The notes under the pieces are model-generated. The model did not search any database. It had not been told where the DNA came from and saw only the letters and a list, made by a program, of their open reading frames with translations. A stretch of DNA of 43,252 bases, taken from Streptomyces galbus (GTDB lineage: Bacteria > Actinomycetota > Actinomycetes > Streptomycetales > Streptomycetaceae). Made by a program: the position numbers and the translations under genes. Positions 1 to 7,889 of the stretch are shown here, one piece after another (the first letter of the stretch is position 1; every line of letters begins with the position of its first letter). The stretch is taken from positions 1 through 43,252 of the forward strand of contig NZ_SZPR01000033.1 of NCBI RefSeq assembly GCF_005280195.1, given 5' to 3'.

Positions 1-3000
1 TGCGAGTGAGCACTCGCCCTGGTGCAGGGCCTGCACGGCGAGGTGCAGGGCGACCAGGGAGGAGGAGCAGGCGGTGTCGACGGTGACCGCCGGCCCCTCG
101 AGACCGAACGTGTAGGACACCCGCCCCGACAGCACACTCGCCGCGGACCCCGTCATGCGCTGGCCCTCGGCCCCGCCGCCCGGACCGCCCTCCGCGCGGA
201 AACCGAACATGCCCGCGTAGACGCCGGTGGAGCTGCCGCGCAGGCTCGTCGGGTCGATGCCGGCCCGCTCCAGCGCCTCCCACGTCGCCTCCAGGTACAG
301 CCGCTGCTGCGGGTCCATGGCGAGCGCCTCACGGGGGGAGATCCCGAAGAACTCCGCGTCGAACTCCGCCGCTCCCGCGAGGAAGCCCCCGCGCCGGGTG
401 TACGACGTGCCGGCGCGTTCCCCGTCCGGGTCGTACAGCGCGTCCAGGTCCCAGCCCCGGTCGTCCGGGAACTCCGAGATGGCCTCGCCCCCCGCCGCGA
501 CCAGGTCCCACAGCTGCTCCGGGGTGTCGATCCCGCCGGGGAAGCGGCCGCTCATGCCCACGATGACGACCGGGTCGTCGGCGCTCCCGGCCGGGACGGC
601 GGCCCGGGCGGGCGTGGCGGCCGGGTCGCCGGACAGCTCCGCCAGCAGGTACCGGACCACCGCCCGCCCGGTCGGATGATCGAAGATCAAGGTGGGCGGC
701 ACGCGTACCCCCGAGACCGCGGTGATCCGCTCCCGCAGCTCGACGCCGGTGAGCGAGTCGAAGCCGAGCTCCTGGAACGTCAGGTCCATGTCGACGGCGT
801 CCGGCGAGGCGTGCTCCAGCACTGCGGCGATCTCCTGCCGGACCAGGTCCGTGAGGGCTCGCACCCGTTCGCGCTCGTCCAGAGCGGCGAGCCGGCCCGC
901 CGGGACGTCGACGGTGACGCCCTCCGTGCCGGGGCCGGAAGCGGCGGGCTCCTCCTCGTGCTCCCGCGTCGGCAGGTCGGCGGCGCCAGGGGGCACCACG
1001 TCGGACCGGCCCGACGGCGCGGACAGCCAGTACGACGAGCGCTGGAAGGCGTACGTCGGCAGCTCGACTCGGCGTCCGGGCGCCACCTGACCCCAGTCGA
1101 GGGGCACGCCTTGGACGTGCAGCTCGGCCAGGGCCGCGGACAGGGCCGGGACCTCGGCGCGCGACCGCCGTGCCGCCGCGACGAACCGGGCGTCCCCGGT
1201 GAGGCAGTCGGGTCCCATCGCCGCGAGGACGGCGTCCGGACCGATCTCGAGGTAGGTGCGGACGCCGGTCTCCTCCACGGCGCGCATACCGTCCAGGAAC
1301 CGCACGGCGGCGCGCGCGTGACGCACCCAGTACTCGGCCGTCCCGATCTCCTCGGCGGTCACCGGGCGGCCGGTCAGATCGGACACGACCGTGATCCGCG
1401 GCGCGTGGTAGGTCAGGGTGCGCGCGACCTCGCCGAACGCGTCGAGCATCGGGTCCATACGGGGCGAGTGGAAGGCGTGGCTGACCTTCAGCCGCCTGGT
1501 CTTGCGGCCCCGCTCCGCCCAGTGCCGCGCGACGTCCAGGACCGCGTCCTCGTCGCCGGCGACGACCGTGGACAGCGGGCCGTTCGCGGCGGCCACCGCC
1601 ACCTGGTGCTCCCGCCCGCTCAGGGTGGCCGCGACCTCCTGCGCCGAGGCCTGCAGCGACACCATGGCGCCGCCCGCCGGGAGTTCCTGCATCAGCCGGC
1701 CGCGGGCGGCCACCAAGGCGCAGGCGTCCTCCAGCGACAGCACGCCCGCGACGTGCGCCGCGGCCAGTTCACCGACCGAGTGGCCGAGGACGACGGCGGG
1801 GGTGACGCCGAAGTGCTCCAGCAGCCGGTACAGGGCCACCTCGTAGGCGAAGAGGGCGGGCTGCGTGTACCGGGTGAGGTCCAGCAGGTCGGCCTCCGGC
1901 GAGTCCTCCCCGGCGAACATCACCTCCCGCAGCGGCTGTTCGAGTTCGGTGTCGAGCCCGGCGCACACCTCGTCCAGGGCCCGGGCGAACACGGGGTACC
2001 GCTCGTGGAGTTCCCGCCCCATGCCGGGGCGCTGGCTGCCCTGACCGGTGAACAGGAAGGCGACGGCGGCCTCACCCGCTGTCCCGCGGACCAGGCCGGG
2101 CACCGGCCGGTCCTCCGCCAGCGCCTCCAACGAGGCCAGCAGAGCGTCCCGGTCGTCGGGGAGCAGCACCGCGCGCTGCTTGAAGTGCGTGCGCGTGGTG
2201 GCCAGCGAGTGCGCCACGTCCGCGGGCGTGAGCGCGGGACGGTCACGCAGTCGGCGGGCCAGCCGGCCGGCCTGGGCGCGCAGCGCCTGCTCGGTGCGCG
2301 CCGACAGGGGCACGAGCACCGGCGAGTCCGGCGCGGGGGTGTCCTCGTGCGGCGCGCGCCAGTCGGACAGCACGAGGTGGCAGTTGGTGCCGCCCATGCC
2401 GAACGAGCTGACTCCTGCGAGGACAGGCCCGTCGTCCTCGTCCCGCAGTGGTGTGGGCCGGGTGGCGACGGCGAGTCGCAGTTCGTCGAAGGCGATCGCC
2501 GGGTTGGGCCGGGCGAAGTGCAGGCTGGGCGGAAGAATCCCGGCGCGCAGGGACAGGGCCGCCTTGATCAGACCGGCGATACCGGCGGCGCCTTCCAGGT
2601 GCCCGATGTTGGTCTTCACGGAGCCCACGAGCAGGGGTTCGCCGGCGGTCCGTCCGGCACCGAGCACCGAGCCGAGGGCCGCCGCCTCGACGGGGTCGCC
2701 GACCGGGGTCCCGGTCCCGTGCAGCTCCACGAACCGCACCTCGGACGGTGCCACATCGGCCGCGGCCAGGGCGCGCCGCAGGACGTCCTCCTGCGCCGAT
2801 CCCCTGGGAGCGGTGAGCGCGCCGCCGCCGCCGTCGTTGTTCACGGCTCCGCCGCGCACGAGGCAGTGGACGTGGTCGCCGTCCGCCATGGCCTGCCGCA
2901 GCGTCTTCAGGACGACCACGCCGCCGCCCTCACCGCGTACGTACCCCGAGGCCCGTTCGTCGAAGGTGTACGTCCGCCCCTGCGGGGAGAGCGCGCCGAA

Positions 3001-3660
3001 CTGCTCCGCGATGGTGAACCCCTCCGGGGCGAGGTTCAGGCTCACCCCACCGGCGAGCGCCACGGCCGACTCGCCCTTGCGCAGGCTCTCGCAGGCCAGA
3101 TGGACGGCCACCAGGGACGAGGACTGGCCGGTGTCCACCAGCAGGCTCGGACCCTGCAGGCCCAGCGTGTACGAGAGCCGGTTGGCGATGACGCCGCGGC
3201 TGGTGCCGGTGATGGTGTGATGACCGACCGCGTCGGAGCCGTACTGGTGGACCAACTTGGCGTAGTCGTCCCAGATCGCCCCGATGAACACGCCGGCCGG
3301 GGTGTCGCGCAGGGTGCCCGGGACGATGCCCGCGTTCTCCAGCGCCTCCCAGCCCAGTTCCAGCACCAGTCGCTGCTGGGGGTCCATGGCGCTCGCCTCG
3401 CGCGGGGAGACGCCGAAGAACTCGGCCTCGAAGCCGTCGACGCCGTCCAGGAACCCGGCCGGGCGCACACCGGTGCCGGCCGGCAGCCCGGGGCGGCCGG
3501 CGGGGACCGGGCCGACGGCCTCGTCGCCGTCGGTCAGCAGCCGCCAGAAGGCGTCCGGGTCCTCGGCGCCGGGGAAGCGGCAGGCGAGGCCCACCACGGC
3601 GATTGCGTCGTCCGGTACCGAGGACCCCTGCGGACGGTCTGATCCGGGACGGATGGCCAT
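1..3660 (-). CDS. Modular type I polyketide synthase, loading module plus start of module 1 (partial)
   Basis: The reading frame is open from an ATG at 3660 to the window edge (1,220 codons), so the C-terminus is missing. Order: KS-like domain (about 15-440) with VDTGQSSS, where Gln179 (3124-3126) replaces the catalytic Cys, i.e. a KSQ; AT with GHSVGE (Ser628) and HAFH (728-731), the malonyl-CoA signature; ACP with LGFDSL (Ser969, pantetheine site); then a second KS with an intact VDTACSSS (Cys1198). KSQ-AT-ACP loading modules decarboxylate malonyl-ACP to give an acetyl starter, which is the predicted role here. No N-terminal docking helix precedes the first KS, as expected for the first protein of an assembly line. 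A good RBS (AGGGAGAG) sits upstream of the ATG. It lies 127 bp downstream of the hydroxyacyl-CoA dehydrogenase gene on the same strand and is probably co-regulated with it. Confidence 0.95.
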   Translation of the reverse strand, partial: MAIRPGSDRPQGSSVPDDAIAVVGLACRFPGAEDPDAFWRLLTDGDEAVGPVPAGRPGLPAGTGVRPAGFLDGVDGFEAEFFGVSPREASAMDPQQRLVLELGWEALENAGIVPGTLRDTPAGVFIGAIWDDYAKLVHQYGSDAVGHHTITGTSRGVIANRLSYTLGLQGPSLLVDTGQSSSLVAVHLACESLRKGESAVALAGGVSLNLAPEGFTIAEQFGALSPQGRTYTFDERASGYVRGEGGGVVVLKTLRQAMADGDHVHCLVRGGAVNNDGGGGALTAPRGSAQEDVLRRALAAADVAPSEVRFVELHGTGTPVGDPVEAAALGSVLGAGRTAGEPLLVGSVKTNIGHLEGAAGIAGLIKAALSLRAGILPPSLHFARPNPAIAFDELRLAVATRPTPLRDEDDGPVLAGVSSFGMGGTNCHLVLSDWRAPHEDTPAPDSPVLVPLSARTEQALRAQAGRLARRLRDRPALTPADVAHSLATTRTHFKQRAVLLPDDRDALLASLEALAEDRPVPGLVRGTAGEAAVAFLFTGQGSQRPGMGRELHERYPVFARALDEVCAGLDTELEQPLREVMFAGEDSPEADLLDLTRYTQPALFAYEVALYRLLEHFGVTPAVVLGHSVGELAAAHVAGVLSLEDACALVAARGRLMQELPAGGAMVSLQASAQEVAATLSGREHQVAVAAANGPLSTVVAGDEDAVLDVARHWAERGRKTRRLKVSHAFHSPRMDPMLDAFGEVARTLTYHAPRITVVSDLTGRPVTAEEIGTAEYWVRHARAAVRFLDGMRAVEETGVRTYLEIGPDAVLAAMGPDCLTGDARFVAAARRSRAEVPALSAALAELHVQGVPLDWGQVAPGRRVELPTYAFQRSSYWLSAPSGRSDVVPPGAADLPTREHEEEPAASGPGTEGVTVDVPAGRLAALDERERVRALTDLVRQEIAAVLEHASPDAVDMDLTFQELGFDSLTGVELRERITAVSGVRVPPTLIFDHPTGRAVVRYLLAELSGDPAATPARAAVPAGSADDPVVIVGMSGRFPGGIDTPEQLWDLVAAGGEAISEFPDDRGWDLDALYDPDGERAGTSYTRRGGFLAGAAEFDAEFFGISPREALAMDPQQRLYLEATWEALERAGIDPTSLRGSSTGVYAGMFGFRAEGGPGGGAEGQRMTGSAASVLSGRVSYTFGLEGPAVTVDTACSSSLVALHLAVQALHQGECSLA

Positions 3661-3787
3661 CTTCTTCGCTCTCCCTGTCGGCGGCAGCGGCGCGCGGCGA
3701 TGTGGGACCGCGACGCGCGGACGTGCGTGAGGTGATGCGGGCGGCGCCAGCCGGGGCTGTCCCACCGCGACCGCGGGGACGGGGCGG

Positions 3788-4666
3788 CTACGCGTACACG
3801 TAGAAACCGCGGCCGGACTTCTTGCCGAGCAGCCCGGCCTCGACCATGCGCAGCAGCAGCGCGGGCGGCGCGTACAAGGGCTCCTTGAACTCCCCGTACA
3901 TCGCCTCGGCGATGGCCACCGTGGTGTCGAGCCCGATCAGATCGACCAGTTGCAGCGGGCCCAGCGGATGCGAGCAGCCGAGGGTCATGCCCCGGTCGAC
4001 GACCTCGGCGGTGACCAGACCCGCGTCGACCATGCGGATGGCGGACAACAGGTAGGGGAACAGCAGGGCGTTGACCAGGAACCCGGCGCGGTCGGGGGAC
4101 TTGACGGCGGACTTGCCCAGCCGGCCCACCACGAAGTCTTCGGCGCGCATGCTGACCTGCGGGTCGGTCATGATGGAGTCGACGATCTCGACCAGGGGCA
4201 GCACCGGGGCCGGGTTGAAGAAGTGCAGTCCGACGACGTTGCCAGGGCGGCTGGTGGCGCCCGCCAGGCGCGCGACGGACAGCGAGGAGGTGTTGGTCGC
4301 CAGGATCGCGTCGGGGGACTCGACGATCTTGTCCAGCGCGGAGAACAGGTCCAGCTTGAGTGCCTCGTCCTCCTTCACCGCCTCGACCACCAGCTGACGG
4401 TCGCCGAGCTCGCCGAGGTCGCGGGTGAACGTGATGCGCGCCAGTGCCGCGTCACGGTGCTCGGCGCTGATCTTTCCCTTCGTCACGGCCCGGTCCAGGG
4501 AGCGGGCCACCCGGGCCGGACCCGACTGCAGGGACCGGTCGGAGGAGACCGCGACCCGCACGTCGCAGCCGGCCTTCGCGCACAGTTCCGCGATCCCGAC
4601 GCCCATGATGCCGCTGCCGACGACCCCGATCCGTTCGATGCCGTGCCCGGCCGGCGCGGCGCTCAT
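3788..4666 (-). CDS. 3-hydroxybutyryl-CoA dehydrogenase-like (3-hydroxyacyl-CoA dehydrogenase)
   Basis: A 292-aa protein of usual length for the short 3-hydroxybutyryl-CoA dehydrogenases. The N-terminal Rossmann fold has the dinucleotide loop GVVGSGIMGVG (14-24). The catalytic region shows NTSSLS (125-130), GLHFFNP with His148, Glu160, and FLVN with Asn199, matching the family's Ser/His/Glu/Asn set. It should reduce a 3-ketoacyl-CoA to the 3-hydroxyacyl-CoA. Its ATG overlaps the KASIII stop by 4 bp (ATGA), so the two are translationally coupled. With KASIII upstream and CCR at the head of the operon, the inferred job is to supply an enoyl-CoA precursor for reductive carboxylation. No dehydratase is visible here; one from primary metabolism or elsewhere in the cluster would be needed. 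Confidence 0.9.
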   Translation of the reverse strand: MSAAPAGHGIERIGVVGSGIMGVGIAELCAKAGCDVRVAVSSDRSLQSGPARVARSLDRAVTKGKISAEHRDAALARITFTRDLGELGDRQLVVEAVKEDEALKLDLFSALDKIVESPDAILATNTSSLSVARLAGATSRPGNVVGLHFFNPAPVLPLVEIVDSIMTDPQVSMRAEDFVVGRLGKSAVKSPDRAGFLVNALLFPYLLSAIRMVDAGLVTAEVVDRGMTLGCSHPLGPLQLVDLIGLDTTVAIAEAMYGEFKEPLYAPPALLLRMVEAGLLGKKSGRGFYVYA

Positions 4667-5661
4667 GCGCGCACGCCCCAGCGCAGCAGCGAGGCGCCGA
4701 TGGACATCCCGCCCCCGAACCCGGCGAGCAGCACCAGGTCCCCGGGCGCGAGGAGACCGGACCGGTTGGCCTCGTCGAGGGCGACCGGGACGGAGGCGCT
4801 GCCGACGTTGCCGTACTTCTGCAGGGTCCGGTGCGTGAGCGCGCCGGTGAGACCCGCCCGCTCGACGACCTCGCCGAGCATGACACCGTTGGCCTGGTGC
4901 GGCACGAAGTGGTCCACCTCGTCCATCGCGACACCGAGCCGTTCGGCCAGCGCGGTCAGGGCCGGCGGAACGTGCTCGCCGACGAAGTCGCGCACACCGC
5001 GGCCGTTCATCCTGAAGTAGTGCTCGCCCTCGGCGACCGTGGCGGCCGAGGCCGGCTTGCGGCTGCCGCCCGCCTCCACCCGGATCAGGTCGTGGGCGTC
5101 ACCGCGGCTGACCAGATCGGTGCCGATGATGCCGTACGGCTCGTCGACCGGTCCGAGGACGGCGGCTCCCGCGCCGTCGGCGAACAGGACGGCCGTGCGT
5201 CGGTCGCCGAAGTCGAGGATCCGTGAGTACAGGTCGGCTCCGATGACGAGGATGCGGCAGTCCGGCCTGCTGAGCGCCAGGCCGCGCGCCACCTCCAGCG
5301 CGTACACGAAGCCGCTGCAGACGACGTTGATGTCGAAGCAGGCCGCCCGGCGCGCGCCGAGCGTGTCCTGCACCAGATACGAGGTGGGCGGCTGCGGGAA
5401 GTCGCCCGTGGACGTCGACACGATCAGGTGGTCGATCGCGTCCGCGCTCAGCCCGGCCTGTTCCAGGGCCCGCTCGGCCGCCCGCACGGCGAGGTCCGAG
5501 GTGGCTTCGTGGGGCGCCGCGTAACGCCGGGACAGGATCTGCGTCTTGCGCTCGATCCACTCGGCGGTGACGCCGACGCGGGCGGCGACCTCCTCGTTGT
5601 CGACCTCGTCCTTCGGTAAGTAGGAGCCGGTCGCTATGACCCCTGTACGTGTGCCTGTCAC
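4663..5661 (-). CDS. Beta-ketoacyl-ACP synthase III (KASIII/FabH-like) with a TTA codon
   Basis: A 332-aa thiolase-fold condensing enzyme starting at GTG 5661, just after the ccr stop, with an RBS-like GGAAAGGGCGG inside the 3' end of ccr. The KASIII triad is complete: Cys115 in NVVCSGF, His255 in VPHQAN, Asn285 in KYGNVGS. FabH-type enzymes condense an acyl-CoA with malonyl-thioester. In secondary-metabolite operons together with a hydroxyacyl-CoA dehydrogenase and CCR they start the chain that becomes an alkylmalonyl-CoA. Which acyl primer is used cannot be read from sequence. Codon 15 is TTA (5617-5619 on the complement), a rare codon in Streptomyces that usually places translation under the bldA tRNA. 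Confidence 0.92.
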   Translation of the reverse strand: MTGTRTGVIATGSYLPKDEVDNEEVAARVGVTAEWIERKTQILSRRYAAPHEATSDLAVRAAERALEQAGLSADAIDHLIVSTSTGDFPQPPTSYLVQDTLGARRAACFDINVVCSGFVYALEVARGLALSRPDCRILVIGADLYSRILDFGDRRTAVLFADGAGAAVLGPVDEPYGIIGTDLVSRGDAHDLIRVEAGGSRKPASAATVAEGEHYFRMNGRGVRDFVGEHVPPALTALAERLGVAMDEVDHFVPHQANGVMLGEVVERAGLTGALTHRTLQKYGNVGSASVPVALDEANRSGLLAPGDLVLLAGFGGGMSIGASLLRWGVRA

Positions 5662-5662
5662 C

Positions 5663-7027
5663 TCATGCCGCCCTTTCCTGGGACGCGAGCGCCTTCCGGC
5701 CGGCGCGCAGTGGGTTGAGCCGCTCCGCCCCCAGCGCGGCCCGGGTGCCGGGGTCGGTCACCCCGAGGCCTTCCTCCGGGGCCAGACACAGCACGCCGAC
5801 CTTCCCGATGTGCCGGTTCCGCTGGACGAGCCTGGCCGCCTCGGCCACCTCGGAGAGCGGATACACCTCCGACAGGACGGGGGACAGCCGGCCGAGCCTG
5901 ACCAGTCGGTTGAGCTCCCACTGCTCCTGCAGATTGGCCGCGTGACTGCCGACGATGCGCTTGAGGTTCATCCAGAGATAACGGTTGTCGAACTGGTGCT
6001 GATAACCCGTGCTCGACCCGCAGGTGACGACCACTCCGCCTCGGCGCACGACGAATACGGAAATGCCGAAGGTCGCCTGTCCGATGAAATCGAAGACGAC
6101 ATGCGGATCTTCTCCGACCGCCGCCCTGATGGCCCGGCCGAGCCGCTTTCCGAGTTGGATGGTGCGTTCCGGGGTGAGGGGTTCGTCGCCGCCCAGACCG
6201 ATTTCGTTCCGGTTGATCACGACGTCGCAGCCGAGCGTGCGCGAAAGGGCTGCCTTTTCCTCCGAGCCCACCACGCCGACGGGGATGCCGCCCGCATTCT
6301 TGACCAGCTGCACGGCGAACGCCCCGAGCCCGCCGGTCGCTCCCCAGATGAGGACGATGTCGCCCTGCTTGATCCGGGCGCCCTTGTCGCTGATGAGCAT
6401 GCGGTAGGAGGTGGTGGCGGTCAGCAGGATGCTCGCCGACTCCTCCCAGGTCAGGTGGGCCGGCTTCGCCAGCAGCTGGCTGGCGCGGACGACGGCGTAG
6501 TGGGCCAGGCCGCCGAAGTTGGTCTCGTACCCCCAGATGCGCTGCCCGGCGCCGAGCATGCCGTCGGCGTGCGTGGCGGGCTCCTGATCGTCGACCTGCA
6601 CACAACTGACGACCACGTGGTCCCCGGGACGCCAGTTGCGCACGCCGGTGCCCGCCCGGACCACCACGCCCGACGCGTCGGAGCCCAGGACGTGGTACGG
6701 CAGGTCGTGGCGCGTCGCCCAGCCGCCCTCGCGGCCCAGCCGCTGCAGAAAACCGAAGGTGGGGACGGGCTGGAAGGTGGCGGACCAGACGGTGTTGTAG
6801 TTGATGGAACTGGCCATCACCGCCACCAGCACTTCGTCCGGCGCGAGGTCGGGCATGGGAACACGGTCGACGTGCAGCGACTTCTGGACGTCCCTGTCGG
6901 AAAGTCCGTCGAACATGTTCAGGTCTTCGATCCGCAGATGTGCGGCCAGATAGCTGTCCGGAAGTTCGGCCTCCTCGATTGTCGCCGGGTCGGCCCCGGT
7001 GAGGAGAGCCTCGGACAACGCATCCAT
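5663..7027 (-). CDS. ccr: Crotonyl-CoA carboxylase/reductase (CCR)
   Basis: A 454-aa medium-chain dehydrogenase/reductase family protein, the normal CCR length. Visible motifs are INYNTVW (75-81, start of the CO2-pocket region), IWGYETNFGG (164-173), the NADPH loop IWGATGGLGAFAVQ (227-240), and a conserved DNRYLWMNLKRIVGSH stretch. The enzyme reductively carboxylates 2-enoyl-CoAs to alkylmalonyl-CoAs such as ethylmalonyl-CoA. It heads the ccr-KASIII-dehydrogenase operon (1-bp gap to KASIII). The start is ATG 7027 with RBS GGAAGGGG. Compared from memory with housekeeping Streptomyces Ccr, residues about 199-211 (SILLTATTSYRML) look divergent, which would fit a secondary-metabolism CCR with a non-crotonyl substrate, but this is inference. 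Confidence 0.92.
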   Translation of the reverse strand: MDALSEALLTGADPATIEEAELPDSYLAAHLRIEDLNMFDGLSDRDVQKSLHVDRVPMPDLAPDEVLVAVMASSINYNTVWSATFQPVPTFGFLQRLGREGGWATRHDLPYHVLGSDASGVVVRAGTGVRNWRPGDHVVVSCVQVDDQEPATHADGMLGAGQRIWGYETNFGGLAHYAVVRASQLLAKPAHLTWEESASILLTATTSYRMLISDKGARIKQGDIVLIWGATGGLGAFAVQLVKNAGGIPVGVVGSEEKAALSRTLGCDVVINRNEIGLGGDEPLTPERTIQLGKRLGRAIRAAVGEDPHVVFDFIGQATFGISVFVVRRGGVVVTCGSSTGYQHQFDNRYLWMNLKRIVGSHAANLQEQWELNRLVRLGRLSPVLSEVYPLSEVAEAARLVQRNRHIGKVGVLCLAPEEGLGVTDPGTRAALGAERLNPLRAGRKALASQERAA

Positions 7028-7115
7028 GCCAGCCCCTTCCGTCGGGATGTCGGCTGCTCCGGGATGGGAGCGCCGCGACGCCGGTTACGTTACGCAGCGC
7101 CCTGGGGACTGCCGA

Positions 7116-7152
7116 ACCCTTAGCCGCCCCCTAAACGCCACCCCGTAAGGGT
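7116..7152 (-). promoter_or_regulatory. Possible activator-binding repeats upstream of ccr
   Basis: On the minus strand three G-rich octamers follow one another: TTACGGGG (7148-7141), TTTAGGGG (7134-7127) and CTAAGGGT (7123-7116). The outer parts also form an inverted repeat, ACCCTTA (7116-7122) with TAAGGGT (7146-7152). They lie about 90-120 bp upstream of the ccr start, where a cluster activator (SARP or LuxR type) could bind. No binding factor can be identified from sequence. Confidence 0.35.
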
Positions 7153-7248
7153 GGGGGACGTACCGAGTAGGGGTTTCGACGAAAGGCGGAACGGCGTGCG
7201 GCACGCCTGGTCGGCGAAATGCTCCGGTCGGGCCTTCGCCGAGGGTGA

Positions 7249-7264
7249 TGTGAGTGCGCTCACA
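7249..7264. promoter_or_regulatory. Palindrome TGTGAG-N4-CTCACA
   Basis: Perfect 6-bp arms around TGCG. The site contains TGTGA-N6-TCACA, the classical Crp-type half-site arrangement, and GTG-N8-CAC, close to what is reported for Streptomyces Crp. It sits about 220 bp upstream of ccr and 340 bp downstream of xseB, in an otherwise gene-poor stretch. Assignment to Crp is inference. Confidence 0.45.
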
Positions 7265-7602
7265 CCCCAGATCCCCCTGACCTCGATCAGGTGGTCCTGT
7301 GGCGCAGCGTGCCGGCCGACGCCGAGCACACCGACGGCGCCGCCACCGACATCGACAACGCCGACGTGGACGCGGCGTACGTGGCCCCCACCGACCACGC
7401 GGGCACACCGCCCTGGACGGCGCCGCCGGGGAGGTCCAAGCGCTGTCCCGCGCCGCCCGGCCCATCACCGGCCTCGTCCACGAGAGCCGGCGCACCCACG
7501 CCGGCCGGCGCGGCGCTGCCGGGATCGGCGGTCGGGTCCTCGCGGGCACGGGCGACGAGCCCGGTGCCGGACGCGAGATCCCGCGCGGGTCCCCGCGGTG
7601 GC

Positions 7603-7836
7603 CTACTCGGTCTCGTCCGTCCCCTCCGCGGCCTCCTCCTCCGCGAGGGCCGCGTCCAGCCGCGCTCGGGCGCCCTCCAGCCAGCGCCGGCACACCCTGG
7701 CCAGCTCCTCGCCGCGCTCCCACAGCGCCAGGGACTCCTCGAGGGTCGTCCCGCCCGCCTCCAGCCGCCGCACGACCTCGATCAGCTCGTCGCGCGCCTG
7801 CTCGTAGCCGAGCGCCTCGTCCACCTTGCCGGTCAT
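7603..7836 (-). CDS. xseB: Exodeoxyribonuclease VII small subunit
   Basis: A 77-aa helical protein with the XseB core LGYEQARDELIEVVRRLEAG and LEESLALWERGEELARVC. It binds the large subunit XseA to form exonuclease VII, which degrades single-stranded DNA. It is the second gene of the xseA-xseB unit. The start chosen is ATG 7836, preceded by AGGACGGG. An in-frame ATG at 7881 would add 15 residues and lies just after the xseA stop. The C-terminal tail is acidic. This is a housekeeping gene directly next to the polyketide cluster edge. Confidence 0.9.
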   Translation of the reverse strand: MTGKVDEALGYEQARDELIEVVRRLEAGGTTLEESLALWERGEELARVCRRWLEGARARLDAALAEEEAAEGTDETE

Positions 7837-7889
7837 CGACCCGTCCTGTCCGTCATCCGCCCTGTCCGTCGTGTCCCTCATCGGCTCGC

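Larger units (their letters stand above)
7028..7602. other. Gene-poor stretch between the PKS operon and xseB
   Basis: About 575 bp with no convincing gene. Apart from the repeats and palindrome near ccr, the part from 7290 to 7602 is open in several frames, but the translations are low-complexity and none resembles a family I know. The most protein-like piece (plus strand, about 7291-7440, rich in Asp/Ala/Thr) could be a decayed gene end. It probably marks the boundary where the polyketide cluster joins the core chromosome. Confidence 0.4.

Noticed and set aside
22..3642. Long plus-strand open frame opposite the PKS gene
   Set aside because: It is antisense in the same codon register as the PKS and shows no domain; GC-rich DNA gives open shadow frames. 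The minus strand carries complete KS, AT and ACP motifs.
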